64,000 bases of DNA from NCBI GenBank assembly GCA_027621365.1, contig JAQCBH010000008.1:30955-94954 (forward strand), read 5' to 3'. Below the pieces are notes generated by a model. The model saw nothing but the letters and a program-made list of their open reading frames with translations, ran no database searches and was not told the origin of the DNA. Shown in pieces: positions 53,674-62,761 of the stretch. The DNA comes from Bacteroidota bacterium. Its GTDB lineage: Bacteria; Bacteroidota; Bacteroidia; NS11-12g; UBA955. A program made the position numbers and the translations under genes. Position 1 is the stretch's first letter; each line of letters begins with the position of its first letter.

Positions 53674-54357
53674 ATGAATTACGCTGTATTTGGCGGTACC
53701 AAGGGTATCGGATTGGCCGTGGCCGAACAATTGATTCAAGAGGGGCACTCGGTTTGGGTGCTGAGCCGAAGCTCGGCTGATGTCGCAGAAGCTCATTGGC
53801 TGCCTTTTGACGCAGAATCTGATGCCGCCATTGAAGGACTTCCCGAGGTCTTGCATGGCTTGGTCTATGCGCCCGGCTCCATCAATTTGAAGCCCTTTAG
53901 AGGATTGAAGCAGCAAGATTTCATTCGCGATTTTCAAGTTTCCGTATTGGGCGCGGTTCATGCCTTGCAGCTGTGCACGCCGGCGCTGAAGGCTGCAGGC
54001 CAGGCCTCTGTGGTCCTGTTTTCAACCGTGGCAGTCGGGCAGGGAATGCCGTTTCATGCTTCGGTGGCAGCGGCCAAAGGAGCGGTTGAAGGTCTTGTCA
54101 GGAGCTTGGCCGCTGAATGGGCGCCAGCGATTCGCGTCAATGCCATTGCGCCATCGTTGGTGCGTACGCCCTTGTCTGAACGCTTGGTGAATACCCCTGA
54201 AAAAGAAGCCCAAAGCGCTTCTCGTCACGCCTTGGGTCGCATTGGCGAACCTCGCGATATAGCCTCGGCTGCTTGTTTTTTATTGAGTCAGGAGTCCTCT
54301 TGGGTCAGCGGGCAAGTATGGGCCATAGATGGCGGCATGAGCCGCCTAAAAGCATAA
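53674..54357 (+). CDS. Atypical SDR oxidoreductase without the catalytic tyrosine
   Basis: A 227-residue Rossmann-fold protein. The nucleotide motif is FGGTKGIGLAVAE at residues 6-18, and the C-terminus has RVNAIAPSLVRTP and SGQVWAIDGG, both classic SDR. The active-site helix reads MPFHASVAAAKGAVEG: the lysine of YxxxK is present but the tyrosine position is valine. Similar HASVAAAKG helices recur in a subgroup of SDRs, so this is probably ancestral to the subgroup. A conventional dehydrogenase reaction is therefore doubtful. The start at 53674 follows the terminator region; no clear promoter box. Confidence 0.82.
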   Translation: MNYAVFGGTKGIGLAVAEQLIQEGHSVWVLSRSSADVAEAHWLPFDAESDAAIEGLPEVLHGLVYAPGSINLKPFRGLKQQDFIRDFQVSVLGAVHALQLCTPALKAAGQASVVLFSTVAVGQGMPFHASVAAAKGAVEGLVRSLAAEWAPAIRVNAIAPSLVRTPLSERLVNTPEKEAQSASRHALGRIGEPRDIASAACFLLSQESSWVSGQVWAIDGGMSRLKA

Positions 54358-54388
54358 AAAAAGCCCCGGCAACTGCCGGGGCTTTTTT
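54356..54388. terminator. Bidirectional terminator between the SDR gene and secG
   Basis: GCCCCGGC/GCCGGGGC with an AACT loop and flanking A6/T6. Confidence 0.88.
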
Positions 54389-54405
54389 GTCTAATTCGTT
54401 TGGGA

Positions 54406-54693
54406 TTAATCCAAGTTTGGAAGTTCGCTTTGCTCTTGTTGAGCGGGCTGGTTGCCGTTGTTGCGAGCGTTCTTGGTTCCGTTGTATGATGCGGCTGCCA
54501 AAGAAATGACAACGATCAAAATGGCGCCAATCCAAGTGATTTTTTCAACCACGTCTGTGGTTTTCTCAACGCCAAAAACCTGGTTTCCAGAGGCAAAATT
54601 GGAAGCCAAACCGCCACCTTTGGGGTTTTGAACCAAGATGATGAGCATCAATAAGATGGAGACAATGATTCCGAGTATAAGTATCCAGGTCAT
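54406..54693 (-). CDS. secG: Protein translocase subunit SecG
   Basis: Auxiliary inner-membrane subunit of SecYEG. The 95-residue protein has two helices (about 3-20 and 53-69) joined by the conserved cytoplasmic loop ILVQNPKGGGLASNF, followed by a disordered polar tail. It overlaps the 359-residue gene by 4 nt and ends the sigma-54-regulator/lptE/secG operon. Confidence 0.93.
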   Translation of the reverse strand: MTWILILGIIVSILLMLIILVQNPKGGGLASNFASGNQVFGVEKTTDVVEKITWIGAILIVVISLAAASYNGTKNARNNGNQPAQQEQSELPNLD

Positions 54694-55769
54694 GATTCGT
54701 GATTTCGTTTTTCGTTTTCGACTTCTGTTATAAGGGCTGCAAAGTACGCGCTTTTTTCGGGAAATTTCAACTGCAGTCTGCTGTAACAGGCCAAAGCCTT
54801 GCCCCAGGCTTGTTGCTTGCGAAATAGGGCCGCCAGTGTCTCTGAGCAGAAGCTTGCATCGAACTCTTCGGCTCGCTTCATGGCTACCTCGGGATTGTAA
54901 AATTCTTTCTTGGGCCGGCTGACGCTGGGGTTGGTGGCGATGAACTTGTCAATCAATGCTTGTCGGGCCGCCAAATCCAGGAATTTGGGTTCTTCGGGCT
55001 CATTTTCCTCCCTTAGTGTGAGGTGATCCAGGTTGTAATCGGGAACTTCAGTAGTGCCAAGATTCTGGATGTCTGATTCTACAGGAGCTTCTGCTATTTC
55101 TTGCGCAACTGGAGGGTCAAGTGGCGTCTCAGCGACTACTGGAGATGGTGACTCTTCCTCGCCTTGGGCTTGCTTGAGCCAAGAGAAGAAGTCTAGGGGC
55201 TCTGGTCTGGGTGTTTCGCTTTCAAACTGATCCTCCACATCGTAAGTGATGTTTGGGCTTTCAGTGCTGGTATCGGCCTCTGGTTCGGCTGGAGCAAAGG
55301 ACAATCCCGAAGGAACGGCCGCTTCCACAAGGGCTACATGGTCTTCGCTCAGGGGTTGAGCAGAGTCGCTGTGTATATCCATTTCGCCAGTTGGACTGGA
55401 TCCAACCGGTTCAAAATGGGGTTTGCTGGAGGCCTCTATGGGCTCTGCTGTCGGTTCAATTTTCTCTTCAACTGCAGTAGGTGTTGCCGTGGGCTGTTGA
55501 TGAGTGATTTTTTGGCTTGACGAAACAGAGGCAGTTGGAGCCTGATTCAAGTAATGGTACAGCCAGCGGCGATCTTGAATGCGCAGAGCTGCATGGTGCA
55601 GGCTGTCGGTTTCTCTGTAATCGTTTTTGGATTTGTAATAGCGCGCAAGCAGGGTTCTAGGGGTTGAGAACCAAGGCAAATCGCTAGCAATGGCTTGCAA
55701 CTCCATGGACGTTTGAGCGTCAATGGAGTCAGGGTTTTGGATGATATGTTGAAGCCGGGATGCGTTCAC
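54690..55769 (-). CDS. Hypothetical cytoplasmic protein with a long disordered middle
   Basis: No named family. The 359 residues form three parts: an N-terminal helical part (about 1-75, LQHIIQNPDSIDAQTSMELQAIASDLPWF, ARYYKSKNDYRETDSLHHAAL), a Pro/Glu/Ser/Thr-rich disordered middle (about 80-265), and a helical C-terminus (LAALFRKQQAWGKALACYSRLQLKFPEKSAYFAALI, TPR-like). There is no signal peptide. Its place between lptE and secG, coupled to both by 4-nt overlaps, suggests a role near envelope biogenesis, by context only. Confidence 0.7.
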   Translation of the reverse strand: MNASRLQHIIQNPDSIDAQTSMELQAIASDLPWFSTPRTLLARYYKSKNDYRETDSLHHAALRIQDRRWLYHYLNQAPTASVSSSQKITHQQPTATPTAVEEKIEPTAEPIEASSKPHFEPVGSSPTGEMDIHSDSAQPLSEDHVALVEAAVPSGLSFAPAEPEADTSTESPNITYDVEDQFESETPRPEPLDFFSWLKQAQGEEESPSPVVAETPLDPPVAQEIAEAPVESDIQNLGTTEVPDYNLDHLTLREENEPEEPKFLDLAARQALIDKFIATNPSVSRPKKEFYNPEVAMKRAEEFDASFCSETLAALFRKQQAWGKALACYSRLQLKFPEKSAYFAALITEVENEKRNHES

Positions 55770-56278
55770 CAGTCTAATGCTACAGTTGCGAAAATCTGCT
55801 GGACCAAATTATCGGTGATCTCTTCGGTCAGCGCCGATTCGATGCTTTGAAAGTTTTGGCTAGCGTCAAATATCTTGAAAAAGCTGAATTCCCGCGTCAA
55901 GTTCTTTTCGGGATGCTTGGGGCAGGCAAATTCCAATTTAACTGAAATGGAAAACTGGTTTTGGGCGGTTCCCGTGTTGTTGTTCAGGGTTGCGGGGGTA
56001 ATGGAATAGCGGGTAATGCTGCCGGCGAATTGGTAATCACCTTGATCCGAACTCAAGCCCAAGCGGGTTTCTGTTTGGAACTTCGTCTTCATCTTTTCCG
56101 TGAAATCCATGCTCAAGGAGGGGTTGACAAAATCGGCTTCGTTGCTGAAATAAGAAACGGAAAATGTCTCGACATCTTCAGGGATATTGGCTCCTCGAAA
56201 ATCGTAATGGCTGAAAAAGCCACAGGCGGAAATGCCCAGGGTCAAAACCGCAAAAACACCAGCCTTAATCCAATTCAT
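55766..56278 (-). CDS. lptE: LPS-assembly lipoprotein LptE
   Basis: A 170-residue outer-membrane lipoprotein that plugs the LptD barrel. The signal peptide ends in a lipobox (GISACGFF). The N-terminal strand YDFRGANIPEDVETFSVSYFSN is the family pattern in Bacteroidota, and the C-terminal helix EEITDNLVQQIFATVALDW closes the fold. It overlaps the regulator upstream by 14 nt and the next gene by 4 nt. Confidence 0.87.
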   Translation of the reverse strand: MNWIKAGVFAVLTLGISACGFFSHYDFRGANIPEDVETFSVSYFSNEADFVNPSLSMDFTEKMKTKFQTETRLGLSSDQGDYQFAGSITRYSITPATLNNNTGTAQNQFSISVKLEFACPKHPEKNLTREFSFFKIFDASQNFQSIESALTEEITDNLVQQIFATVALDW

Positions 56279-57509
56279 ACTGCTTGATTTTTCGGTACAA
56301 GGTGCGTTCCGATATGCCTAAGTCTTCAGCGGCTTTTTTGCGTTTCCCATAGTGAAGAATCAGGGCCTTTCGGATCATCTCGATTTCTTGGGCTTCCAAG
56401 CTGAGATTGGAATCGCTGTTGAATCCGTCGCTGTCAATCCACTCGGCGTCTTCCGTGTGGTCGTCGGCGTGAGAAGAGATGACGATGGGTTGGTTTTCGG
56501 TGGCTTCCGTATCGGCCGAGTTGGAACTGACCGAAGGATAATGCGTCGGGTTGTTGTATGCGGGAGTAGGCCGCGGGCTGGGCTCGTTCTCCAATAGGCC
56601 AAAGACCACTTTTTTCAGTTCGGTCACATCGCGTTTGAGGTCCAGCAACACTTTGTAGAAAATATCGCGTTCACTCATGCCTTCTGTAGAGCTGTCTTGT
56701 TTGCTCAATAAACTGGGCAAAGATGGCGCTTGAGCCGGGAGATAGCGTTTCAGGGTGTCGGCCGTAATCTGTGTTTGGCTTTCCAAAACGCAGATTTGTT
56801 CGGTGATGTTTTTTAGCTGGCGAATGTTGCCGGGCCAAGGGTATTGCCCCAATTCCTGTTGGGCTTCAGCGGTTAAACTGAGCAAGTGGCTGTGGTGGCG
56901 TTCGGCAAAATCACTGCTGAACTTTCTAAATAACAATTGAATATCGTCGCTGCGATCAGCCAATCTGGGAACGCGAATGGGCACCGTTGCCAAACGGTAG
57001 TAAAGGTCTTCTCTGAACTTCCCATCTTGGGCCCTGTCCAACAAGTTGCGGTTGGTTGCGGCCACAACGCGAACATCGGTTTTTTGAACGGTGCTCGAGC
57101 CCACTTTGATGAACTCCCCGTTTTCCAATACGCGAAGCAGTCGAGCCTGAGTGCCCAGCGGCAATTCGCCCACCTCATCGAGGAAAATGGTGCCACCGCT
57201 CACCGCTTCGAAGTAGCCTTTGCGTTTCTCGGTCGCTCCTGTAAAGGAACCTTTTTCGTGACCAAACAATTCGCTGTCAATGGTTCCCTCGGGTATGGCG
57301 CCGCAGTTAACCGCAATAAAGGGGGCGTGCTTTCGCGCCGATAAATGGTGAATGATTTTGCTGAAACTTTCCTTTCCAACGCCGCTCTCGCCCTGAATCA
57401 AAACGTTCATGTCAGTGGGAGCCACTTTGATGGCGGTCTCCAGGGCGGTATTCAACAGCGGTGAATTGCCGATGATTCCGAATCGTTGTTTGACGCTTTG
57501 TATATCCAT
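56265..57509 (-). CDS. Sigma-54-dependent transcriptional activator without a sensor domain
   Basis: A 414-residue AAA+ enhancer-binding protein. Walker A is GESGVGKE near residue 41; the sigma-54 contact loop reads GSFTGA instead of GAFTGA; Walker B is GGTIFLDEVGEL. The C-terminal Fis-type helix-turn-helix is IRKALILHYGKRKKAAEDLGISERTLYRKIKQYELD. There is no receiver, GAF or PAS domain. The linker (about 270-375) is disordered and acidic. It is upstream of lptE and secG in one operon, so it may report on envelope demands. Promoter box TATCTTTG at 57543-57550, 33 nt upstream. Confidence 0.88.
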   Translation of the reverse strand: MDIQSVKQRFGIIGNSPLLNTALETAIKVAPTDMNVLIQGESGVGKESFSKIIHHLSARKHAPFIAVNCGAIPEGTIDSELFGHEKGSFTGATEKRKGYFEAVSGGTIFLDEVGELPLGTQARLLRVLENGEFIKVGSSTVQKTDVRVVAATNRNLLDRAQDGKFREDLYYRLATVPIRVPRLADRSDDIQLLFRKFSSDFAERHHSHLLSLTAEAQQELGQYPWPGNIRQLKNITEQICVLESQTQITADTLKRYLPAQAPSLPSLLSKQDSSTEGMSERDIFYKVLLDLKRDVTELKKVVFGLLENEPSPRPTPAYNNPTHYPSVSSNSADTEATENQPIVISSHADDHTEDAEWIDSDGFNSDSNLSLEAQEIEMIRKALILHYGKRKKAAEDLGISERTLYRKIKQYELD

Positions 57510-57542
57510 AGGCAGAAGATCTAGCCCCTTCAGGGGTGATTA

Positions 57543-57550
57543 CAAAGATA
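57543..57550 (-). promoter_or_regulatory. -7 box of the sigma-54 activator operon
   Basis: TATCTTTG on the minus strand, 33 nt before the ATG at 57509. Confidence 0.5.
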
Positions 57551-57669
57551 AGCAAAGGGTGACAGAATGTCAGTCATCTTTGCCGACTTGGGCGTGGATT
57601 CGTCGTGTTTCTGTGTATAAACTGTGGGGTATTTGTACGAATTCTAGGCGTTCTTTGATGATTGCTGAC

Positions 57670-60396
57670 ATGAGCGATCACACTGAAGATTTGGACCACA
57701 AAGAATTAATGCCTGACCAGCCCTCATCTGAGGGGGAAGAGCTGAGTTCGGGAAAGGTGCGCCCCGTTTCGGGATTGTACCGCGATTGGTTCATTGATTA
57801 TGCTTCCTATGTGATTTTGGAGCGGGCGATTCCCGCGGCCGATGATGGTTTGAAACCTGTTCAACGCCGAATCCTGCACGCCATGTACACGCTGGATGAT
57901 GGTCGATTCAACAAGGTGGCGAATATCATTGGAGCCACCATGGCCTATCACCCCCACGGAGATGCCGCCATTGGAGATGCCTTGGTCAACATGGGTCAAA
58001 AAGACTTGTTGATTGAAACCCAAGGAAACTGGGGCGACACACGAACAGGCGATTCAGCCGCCGCTCCTCGATACATTGAGGCTCGTTTGAGTGCCTTTGC
58101 CAAAGAGGTAGCCTTCAACGAGAAAACTACCGAATGGAAGCTCAGTTACGATGGTCGTAAAAAAGAGCCTGTTCATTTGCCCATGAAGTTTCCGCTTCTG
58201 TTGGCACAGGGGGTTGAAGGTATTGCTGTTGGTTTGAGTACCAAGATTATGCCTCACAATTTCTTGGAGTTGTGCGAGGCGAGCATTCGCTTTTTGCAAG
58301 GCAAGAAATTCGAACTCATTCCTGATTTCCCCACCGGCGGATTGGCCGATTTTAGCCAATACAACGACGGAAGAAAGGGCAGTCGCATTCGCGTTCGAGC
58401 GCGCATTGAAGCTCTGGATAAGTCCACCCTGGTGATCCGTGAAATTCCTTTTGGAACGACGACGGGTTCTTTGATTGAGAGCATCATCAAGGCCAGCGAC
58501 AACGGCAAGATCAAGGTGAAAAAAGTGGTCGACAATACGGCCAAGGACGTGGAAATTGAGGTTCAGTTGGGCCCGGGCCTGAACTCAGATCTGGGCATTG
58601 ATGCCCTGTATGCCTTTACCGATTGCGAAATCAGCTTGTCTCCCTTGGCCTGTGTGATTGTTGACGACAGACCGCAGTTCATTGGGGTGAGTGAAATCCT
58701 CAAGGAGAACACCCACAATACGGTTCACTTGCTCAAGAGAGAGTTGGAAATTGAGCTGGGTGAGCTGGAGAACAAATGGCACTTTTCTTCCTTGGAGCGC
58801 ATCTTTATCGAGAATCGCATTTACCGCGATATCGAGGAGTGCGAAACCTGGGAGGCCGTTTTGATAGCCATTGATGAAGGTTTGGAGCCGCACAAGAGCC
58901 GACTGCGCCGGGAGGTTACCGAAGAGGATATTGTTCGTTTGACGGAGATCAAGATCAAGCGTATTTCCAAATTCGATTCTTTCAAAGCCGAAGAGTACAT
59001 CTTGGGCCTAGAAGACGACATTGCCCATGTCAAGCATCACCTGGAAAACTTGACCGATTATGCCATCGCCTATTTCGAGAAGCTCCTCAAGAAGTATGGC
59101 AAAGGGCGTGAACGCAAAACCGATATCCGTGTCTTCGATACCATTGAAGCCAATATTGTGGCCGTGGCCAACCAAAAGCTCTATGCCAACTTCGAAGAGG
59201 GATTTGCCGGTACGAGTTTGAAAAAGGAAACCTACATCGGTGAGTGCTCAGACATTGACGATATCATTGCCTTTCGAAAAGACGGCAAATATTCGATTGC
59301 CAAGGTTCAAGACAAGTACTTCTTTGGAAAGGACATCATTCATGTGGATGTGTGGCGCAAAGGAGATGAGCGCACCACCTATAATGTGGTGTACTGGGAT
59401 GGCGCTGCCAAGCGTGCCATGGTCAAACGATTCAATGCAACCGGTTTGGTTCGGGAGAGAGAATACGATGTGACCAACGGAAACGCCCAAAGCCAAGTTT
59501 TGTACTTCAGCGCCAATTCCAACGGTGAGGCCGAATTGGTGACTGTGCATCTTTCAGCCATGGCCGGAGCTCGTGTTAAGAGCTTTGAATACGATTTTTC
59601 CAAATTGGCCATCAAAGGCCGAGGTGCAGCGGGCAATCAGCTGACCAAATACAAAATCAAACGCATTGATTTGAAGGAAAAAGGTGGCTCTACGTTGGGT
59701 GGTGTGAAGGTATGGTGGGATGAGATCACCGGTCGACTGAACGGAGACGAGAAAGGACCTTACCTGGGCGATTTTCAAGAAGACGAGCGCATCATCATTT
59801 TCTACAATGAGGGCAGTTACGAATTGAACAACTACGAATTGACGAATCGCTTTGATCCTGCTGAAGTTTATTCCATTCAAAAGTTTCATGCTGAACAACC
59901 CATTCAGTGTATCTATGTGGATGGCAGTTCCAAGCGTGAATATGTGAAGCGTTTCTTGATAGAGACCAGCACCTTGGGCAAGCGATTCATTTTCATTTCC
60001 GAGGAAAAGGGTTCCAAACTGATGTTGTTGAGTACGGCTCAGCCTGCATTGGTGGAACTGAGTACGGAATTGAAAAAAGGGGAAGTGAAAAAGGAGACCT
60101 TGGACTTGGCTGAATTCATGGATGTCAAAGGGTGGCGAACCCAAGGCAACCGCCTGAGCCAAGAAAAGGTGAAGAAGGCTGTGCTCAAGAGCGAGCGAGT
60201 AGGAGAATGGGAGAAAGTCGAAGATGAGCCCAGCGTGGAGGCTGATGAGCCGGAGCCCTCAGACGTCAATGAATCAGATTCGAATCAGACGCCTGAGCCT
60301 GCTCCTGTGGCCGAGCCAAAAGTTGCCTCAGCACCCGCCAAAGAGAGCAAGCCAAATAGTTCCGACGACGGCAAAGGTCAATTCAACCTGTTTTAA
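57670..60396 (+). CDS. parC: DNA topoisomerase IV subunit A (type IIA cleavage subunit)
   Basis: The DNA-cleaving partner of ParE. In about 908 residues: FIDYASYVILERAIPAADDGLKPVQRRILHAM, the HPHGDAAIGDALVNMGQ helix, and the catalytic tyrosine in SAAAPRYIEARLS. The C-terminal beta-propeller is divergent, with no GyrA box that I can see, followed by an acidic Pro/Glu-rich tail ending GQFNLF. The missing GyrA box favours ParC over GyrA. ATGs at 57658 and 57670 are both possible; the frame remains open to 57409 but runs into the regulator gene. Confidence 0.9.
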   Translation: MSDHTEDLDHKELMPDQPSSEGEELSSGKVRPVSGLYRDWFIDYASYVILERAIPAADDGLKPVQRRILHAMYTLDDGRFNKVANIIGATMAYHPHGDAAIGDALVNMGQKDLLIETQGNWGDTRTGDSAAAPRYIEARLSAFAKEVAFNEKTTEWKLSYDGRKKEPVHLPMKFPLLLAQGVEGIAVGLSTKIMPHNFLELCEASIRFLQGKKFELIPDFPTGGLADFSQYNDGRKGSRIRVRARIEALDKSTLVIREIPFGTTTGSLIESIIKASDNGKIKVKKVVDNTAKDVEIEVQLGPGLNSDLGIDALYAFTDCEISLSPLACVIVDDRPQFIGVSEILKENTHNTVHLLKRELEIELGELENKWHFSSLERIFIENRIYRDIEECETWEAVLIAIDEGLEPHKSRLRREVTEEDIVRLTEIKIKRISKFDSFKAEEYILGLEDDIAHVKHHLENLTDYAIAYFEKLLKKYGKGRERKTDIRVFDTIEANIVAVANQKLYANFEEGFAGTSLKKETYIGECSDIDDIIAFRKDGKYSIAKVQDKYFFGKDIIHVDVWRKGDERTTYNVVYWDGAAKRAMVKRFNATGLVREREYDVTNGNAQSQVLYFSANSNGEAELVTVHLSAMAGARVKSFEYDFSKLAIKGRGAAGNQLTKYKIKRIDLKEKGGSTLGGVKVWWDEITGRLNGDEKGPYLGDFQEDERIIIFYNEGSYELNNYELTNRFDPAEVYSIQKFHAEQPIQCIYVDGSSKREYVKRFLIETSTLGKRFIFISEEKGSKLMLLSTAQPALVELSTELKKGEVKKETLDLAEFMDVKGWRTQGNRLSQEKVKKAVLKSERVGEWEKVEDEPSVEADEPEPSDVNESDSNQTPEPAPVAEPKVASAPAKESKPNSSDDGKGQFNLF

Positions 60397-61709
60397 TTGG
60401 ATTGGCGTATCCACAGATACAAATCCTTCCAAGTAGGCTTTTTCCCGTACTTCAATAGGCCGATTCGGTAAATTTTAGCCGCCAGGTAAACCATGGCGAT
60501 GAAGGTGGAATAGAGCAAAATCGCACTGCCTGCAATTTCCAGCCACGAAACATCAAAGGGACTTCGAACTACCATGACGATGGGGCTAGTCAAGGGTATG
60601 TAAGAGAACCAAGTTGCCAGGCTTCCGTGAGGCGCCTGTATGACGCTGGCTTGGGCAATGAGCAATCCGAAAACCAAGGGTAGAGAAACCGGCAGCATGA
60701 AGGACTGTACGTCTGTGTCTTGGCTAGCGGCTGCCCCAATGGCGGCAAACAATGAGGAATACAATAGGTATCCTCCCAGGAAGAATAGCACAAAGACGAA
60801 GATGATTTTACCAAAGGGCAAACTGTGGAATTGATCCCACAAGCTGATGCTCGTTTGCAAGGCCTGAGAGCCCGCTCCTTGCATCGATTGAGTATTCTCT
60901 AGCCCTTGTTGTATCTGAGGTCCAAAAAAGCGACTGAGGCCCGTAATGAGGCCTGCTCCCATGGCAATCCATACCAGGAACTGAGTGAGTCCTACTGCTG
61001 CCACTCCCAAAATTTTTCCCATCATGAGTTCAAAGGGTCGAACGGAGCTGATGATCACCTCTACGATTCGGTTGGTTTTCTCCTCTAAGGCGCCGCGCAT
61101 GACCATGCTGCCGTAAAGAAATATGAACAGGTAAATCAGGAAGGCCATCACAAAGCCGACCCCACTTTTTAGGGTGGTGGCCGAGTTCTGGGCGTCGCCC
61201 GTGTCGGACAGGGTTTGGCAGTGAAGTTCGACCCCTTGTCGCAGGCTGTCTAAGGCGAGAGGATCAAGGCCCATCGATTGCAATTGGTCTCGGTGAAGCT
61301 GAAGTTCCAAGTGGGAACGCAGTTCTCTTTCCTGTCGAAGGGATAAGGATTGAGTGCTGTATGCCGTTACAGAGTCCAAGCTTCCTTGGCCCAGATCTCG
61401 GATATCCAGTATGACGTCAATCGAGCCCTCATTGAGCAGAGCCTTTGTCGATTCTAAGTCGTTGCTCGTGTTTTGGAATGCGAATGACTCAGAAGGGCCC
61501 ACCGATGTTAGCCCTGGATACTGGCCCGTAATGGTCACTTTTTTGGGCCCGCCGTCTTCGGTGCTATTGACGGCCTCTGTGCCTACCCAAATCATGCCGC
61601 CGTAAAACAAAGCCAACAAAAATGGACCGATCAAGGTCATCACGATGAAAGACTTGTTTCGAATTCGGCTCAGGTATTCGCGGCGAAAGATGATGCCTAT
61701 TTTATGCAT
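60393..61709 (-). CDS. ABC-2 type transporter permease
   Basis: A 438-residue membrane component of an exporter. The N-terminal helix (SFIVMTLIGPFLLALFYGG) is followed by a large extracytoplasmic domain (about 40-180) and five to six C-terminal helices, the NatB/YhaP plan of Na+ or lipid exporters. It pairs with the ATPase immediately upstream, overlapping it by 8 nt. The C-terminus interlocks with parC (TTAA). The substrate is unknown. Confidence 0.85.
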   Translation of the reverse strand: MHKIGIIFRREYLSRIRNKSFIVMTLIGPFLLALFYGGMIWVGTEAVNSTEDGGPKKVTITGQYPGLTSVGPSESFAFQNTSNDLESTKALLNEGSIDVILDIRDLGQGSLDSVTAYSTQSLSLRQERELRSHLELQLHRDQLQSMGLDPLALDSLRQGVELHCQTLSDTGDAQNSATTLKSGVGFVMAFLIYLFIFLYGSMVMRGALEEKTNRIVEVIISSVRPFELMMGKILGVAAVGLTQFLVWIAMGAGLITGLSRFFGPQIQQGLENTQSMQGAGSQALQTSISLWDQFHSLPFGKIIFVFVLFFLGGYLLYSSLFAAIGAAASQDTDVQSFMLPVSLPLVFGLLIAQASVIQAPHGSLATWFSYIPLTSPIVMVVRSPFDVSWLEIAGSAILLYSTFIAMVYLAAKIYRIGLLKYGKKPTWKDLYLWIRQSN

Positions 61710-62676
61710 GGTTTTGGGATTGAACAGATTGAACAAAAATGTCGTGGATGCTGGGTATGTGCTCGGCAAAATGAACGATTCTGCCGGCTTCAGAGCCTAG
61801 TTTCAGTAAGTGTTGAGAGGAAAATTCGGCATCGCATTGGAAACGGTGCACCCAGTTGCCTTCAGGGTTCTTAAAGGCTTTGACTAACTGAGAATGTTGA
61901 AGCCATCGTTGGGGGGCTTCAGGTTCCTCTTGGTCTTCGGCAATGGCCAAGTCGTAGTGCCCGGCAAACTGGCTTCGACGCACCTCCATGGTTTTTCCCT
62001 GGAACAAGGGTGCTCCTTGGTTGATGAGGGTAATGTCGTCACACAAAGACTCAATGTTGTCCATGCGATGAGTCGAAAAGACAACGGCTGTCCCTTGATT
62101 TTTTAAATCCAGTATGATGTCTCTAATCAAATCGGCATTGACAGGATCAAATCCGCTAAAGGGTTCGTCTAAAATCAAGAGCTTGGGTTTGTGGATGATG
62201 GTGCACAAGAATTGAAGCTTTTGGGCCATTCCCTTTGACAGTTCTTCTAGTTTTTTACTCTGCTTGACACGGTTTTTAGCCCCTTGGGTAGAAGAGGGGT
62301 TGATCCAATCAGTCATTTGTAGACGCTGCATCCACTGGCGAATCTCTCCCTGGGCCTCTGATCGGCTCAGGCCTCTGATTTCGGCGAAGAACAGCAATTG
62401 GTCTACTACGCTCATGCGTTTGTACAATCCTCGTTCTTCGGGCATGTACCCCATTTGATGGGCGTGAATATCAAGCAGTGGTTCGCCCAGAAAGCGTATG
62501 TGGCCCGAATCGGGTTTGGTGATGGTGGCCATCATGCGCAGCAAGGTGGTTTTTCCTGCACCGTTGGGCCCGAGCAAACCGTGAATGGTCCCGGGTTCTA
62601 TGCGCATGGATATTTCCTTTGAAACTACCTGGCTTCCATACGTTTTGGAAACCGAGTCGAGTTCTAGGATTGTCAT
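61702..62676 (-). CDS. ABC transporter ATP-binding protein
   Basis: A 324-residue ATPase. Walker A is GPNGAGKTTLLR near residue 37, the Q-loop lies around YMPEERGLY, the signature is LSKGMAQKLQ (in place of LSGGQ), Walker B is LLILDEPFSGFD, and the H-loop is FSTHRMD. The C-terminal extension (about 225-324) is typical of the DUF4162-bearing NatA-type proteins. The start at 62676 follows a TATTTTTG box by 6 nt. Confidence 0.92.
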   Translation of the reverse strand: MTILELDSVSKTYGSQVVSKEISMRIEPGTIHGLLGPNGAGKTTLLRMMATITKPDSGHIRFLGEPLLDIHAHQMGYMPEERGLYKRMSVVDQLLFFAEIRGLSRSEAQGEIRQWMQRLQMTDWINPSSTQGAKNRVKQSKKLEELSKGMAQKLQFLCTIIHKPKLLILDEPFSGFDPVNADLIRDIILDLKNQGTAVVFSTHRMDNIESLCDDITLINQGAPLFQGKTMEVRRSQFAGHYDLAIAEDQEEPEAPQRWLQHSQLVKAFKNPEGNWVHRFQCDAEFSSQHLLKLGSEAGRIVHFAEHIPSIHDIFVQSVQSQNHA

Positions 62677-62682
62677 CACCCT

Positions 62683-62690
62683 CAAAAATA
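62683..62690 (-). promoter_or_regulatory. -7 box of the ABC exporter
   Basis: TATTTTTG on the minus strand, 6 nt before the ATG at 62676. Confidence 0.6.
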
Positions 62691-62753
62691 GGGTCTTGAA
62701 TGGAATCCCAACGATTTAAAAGACCAACGGCGCCATGCCATGGATAAAGCGTG

Positions 62754-62761
62754 TATTTTTG
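62754..62761 (+). promoter_or_regulatory. -7 box of the small lipoprotein at 62766
   Basis: TATTTTTG, 4 nt (agcc) before the ATG. Confidence 0.65.
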
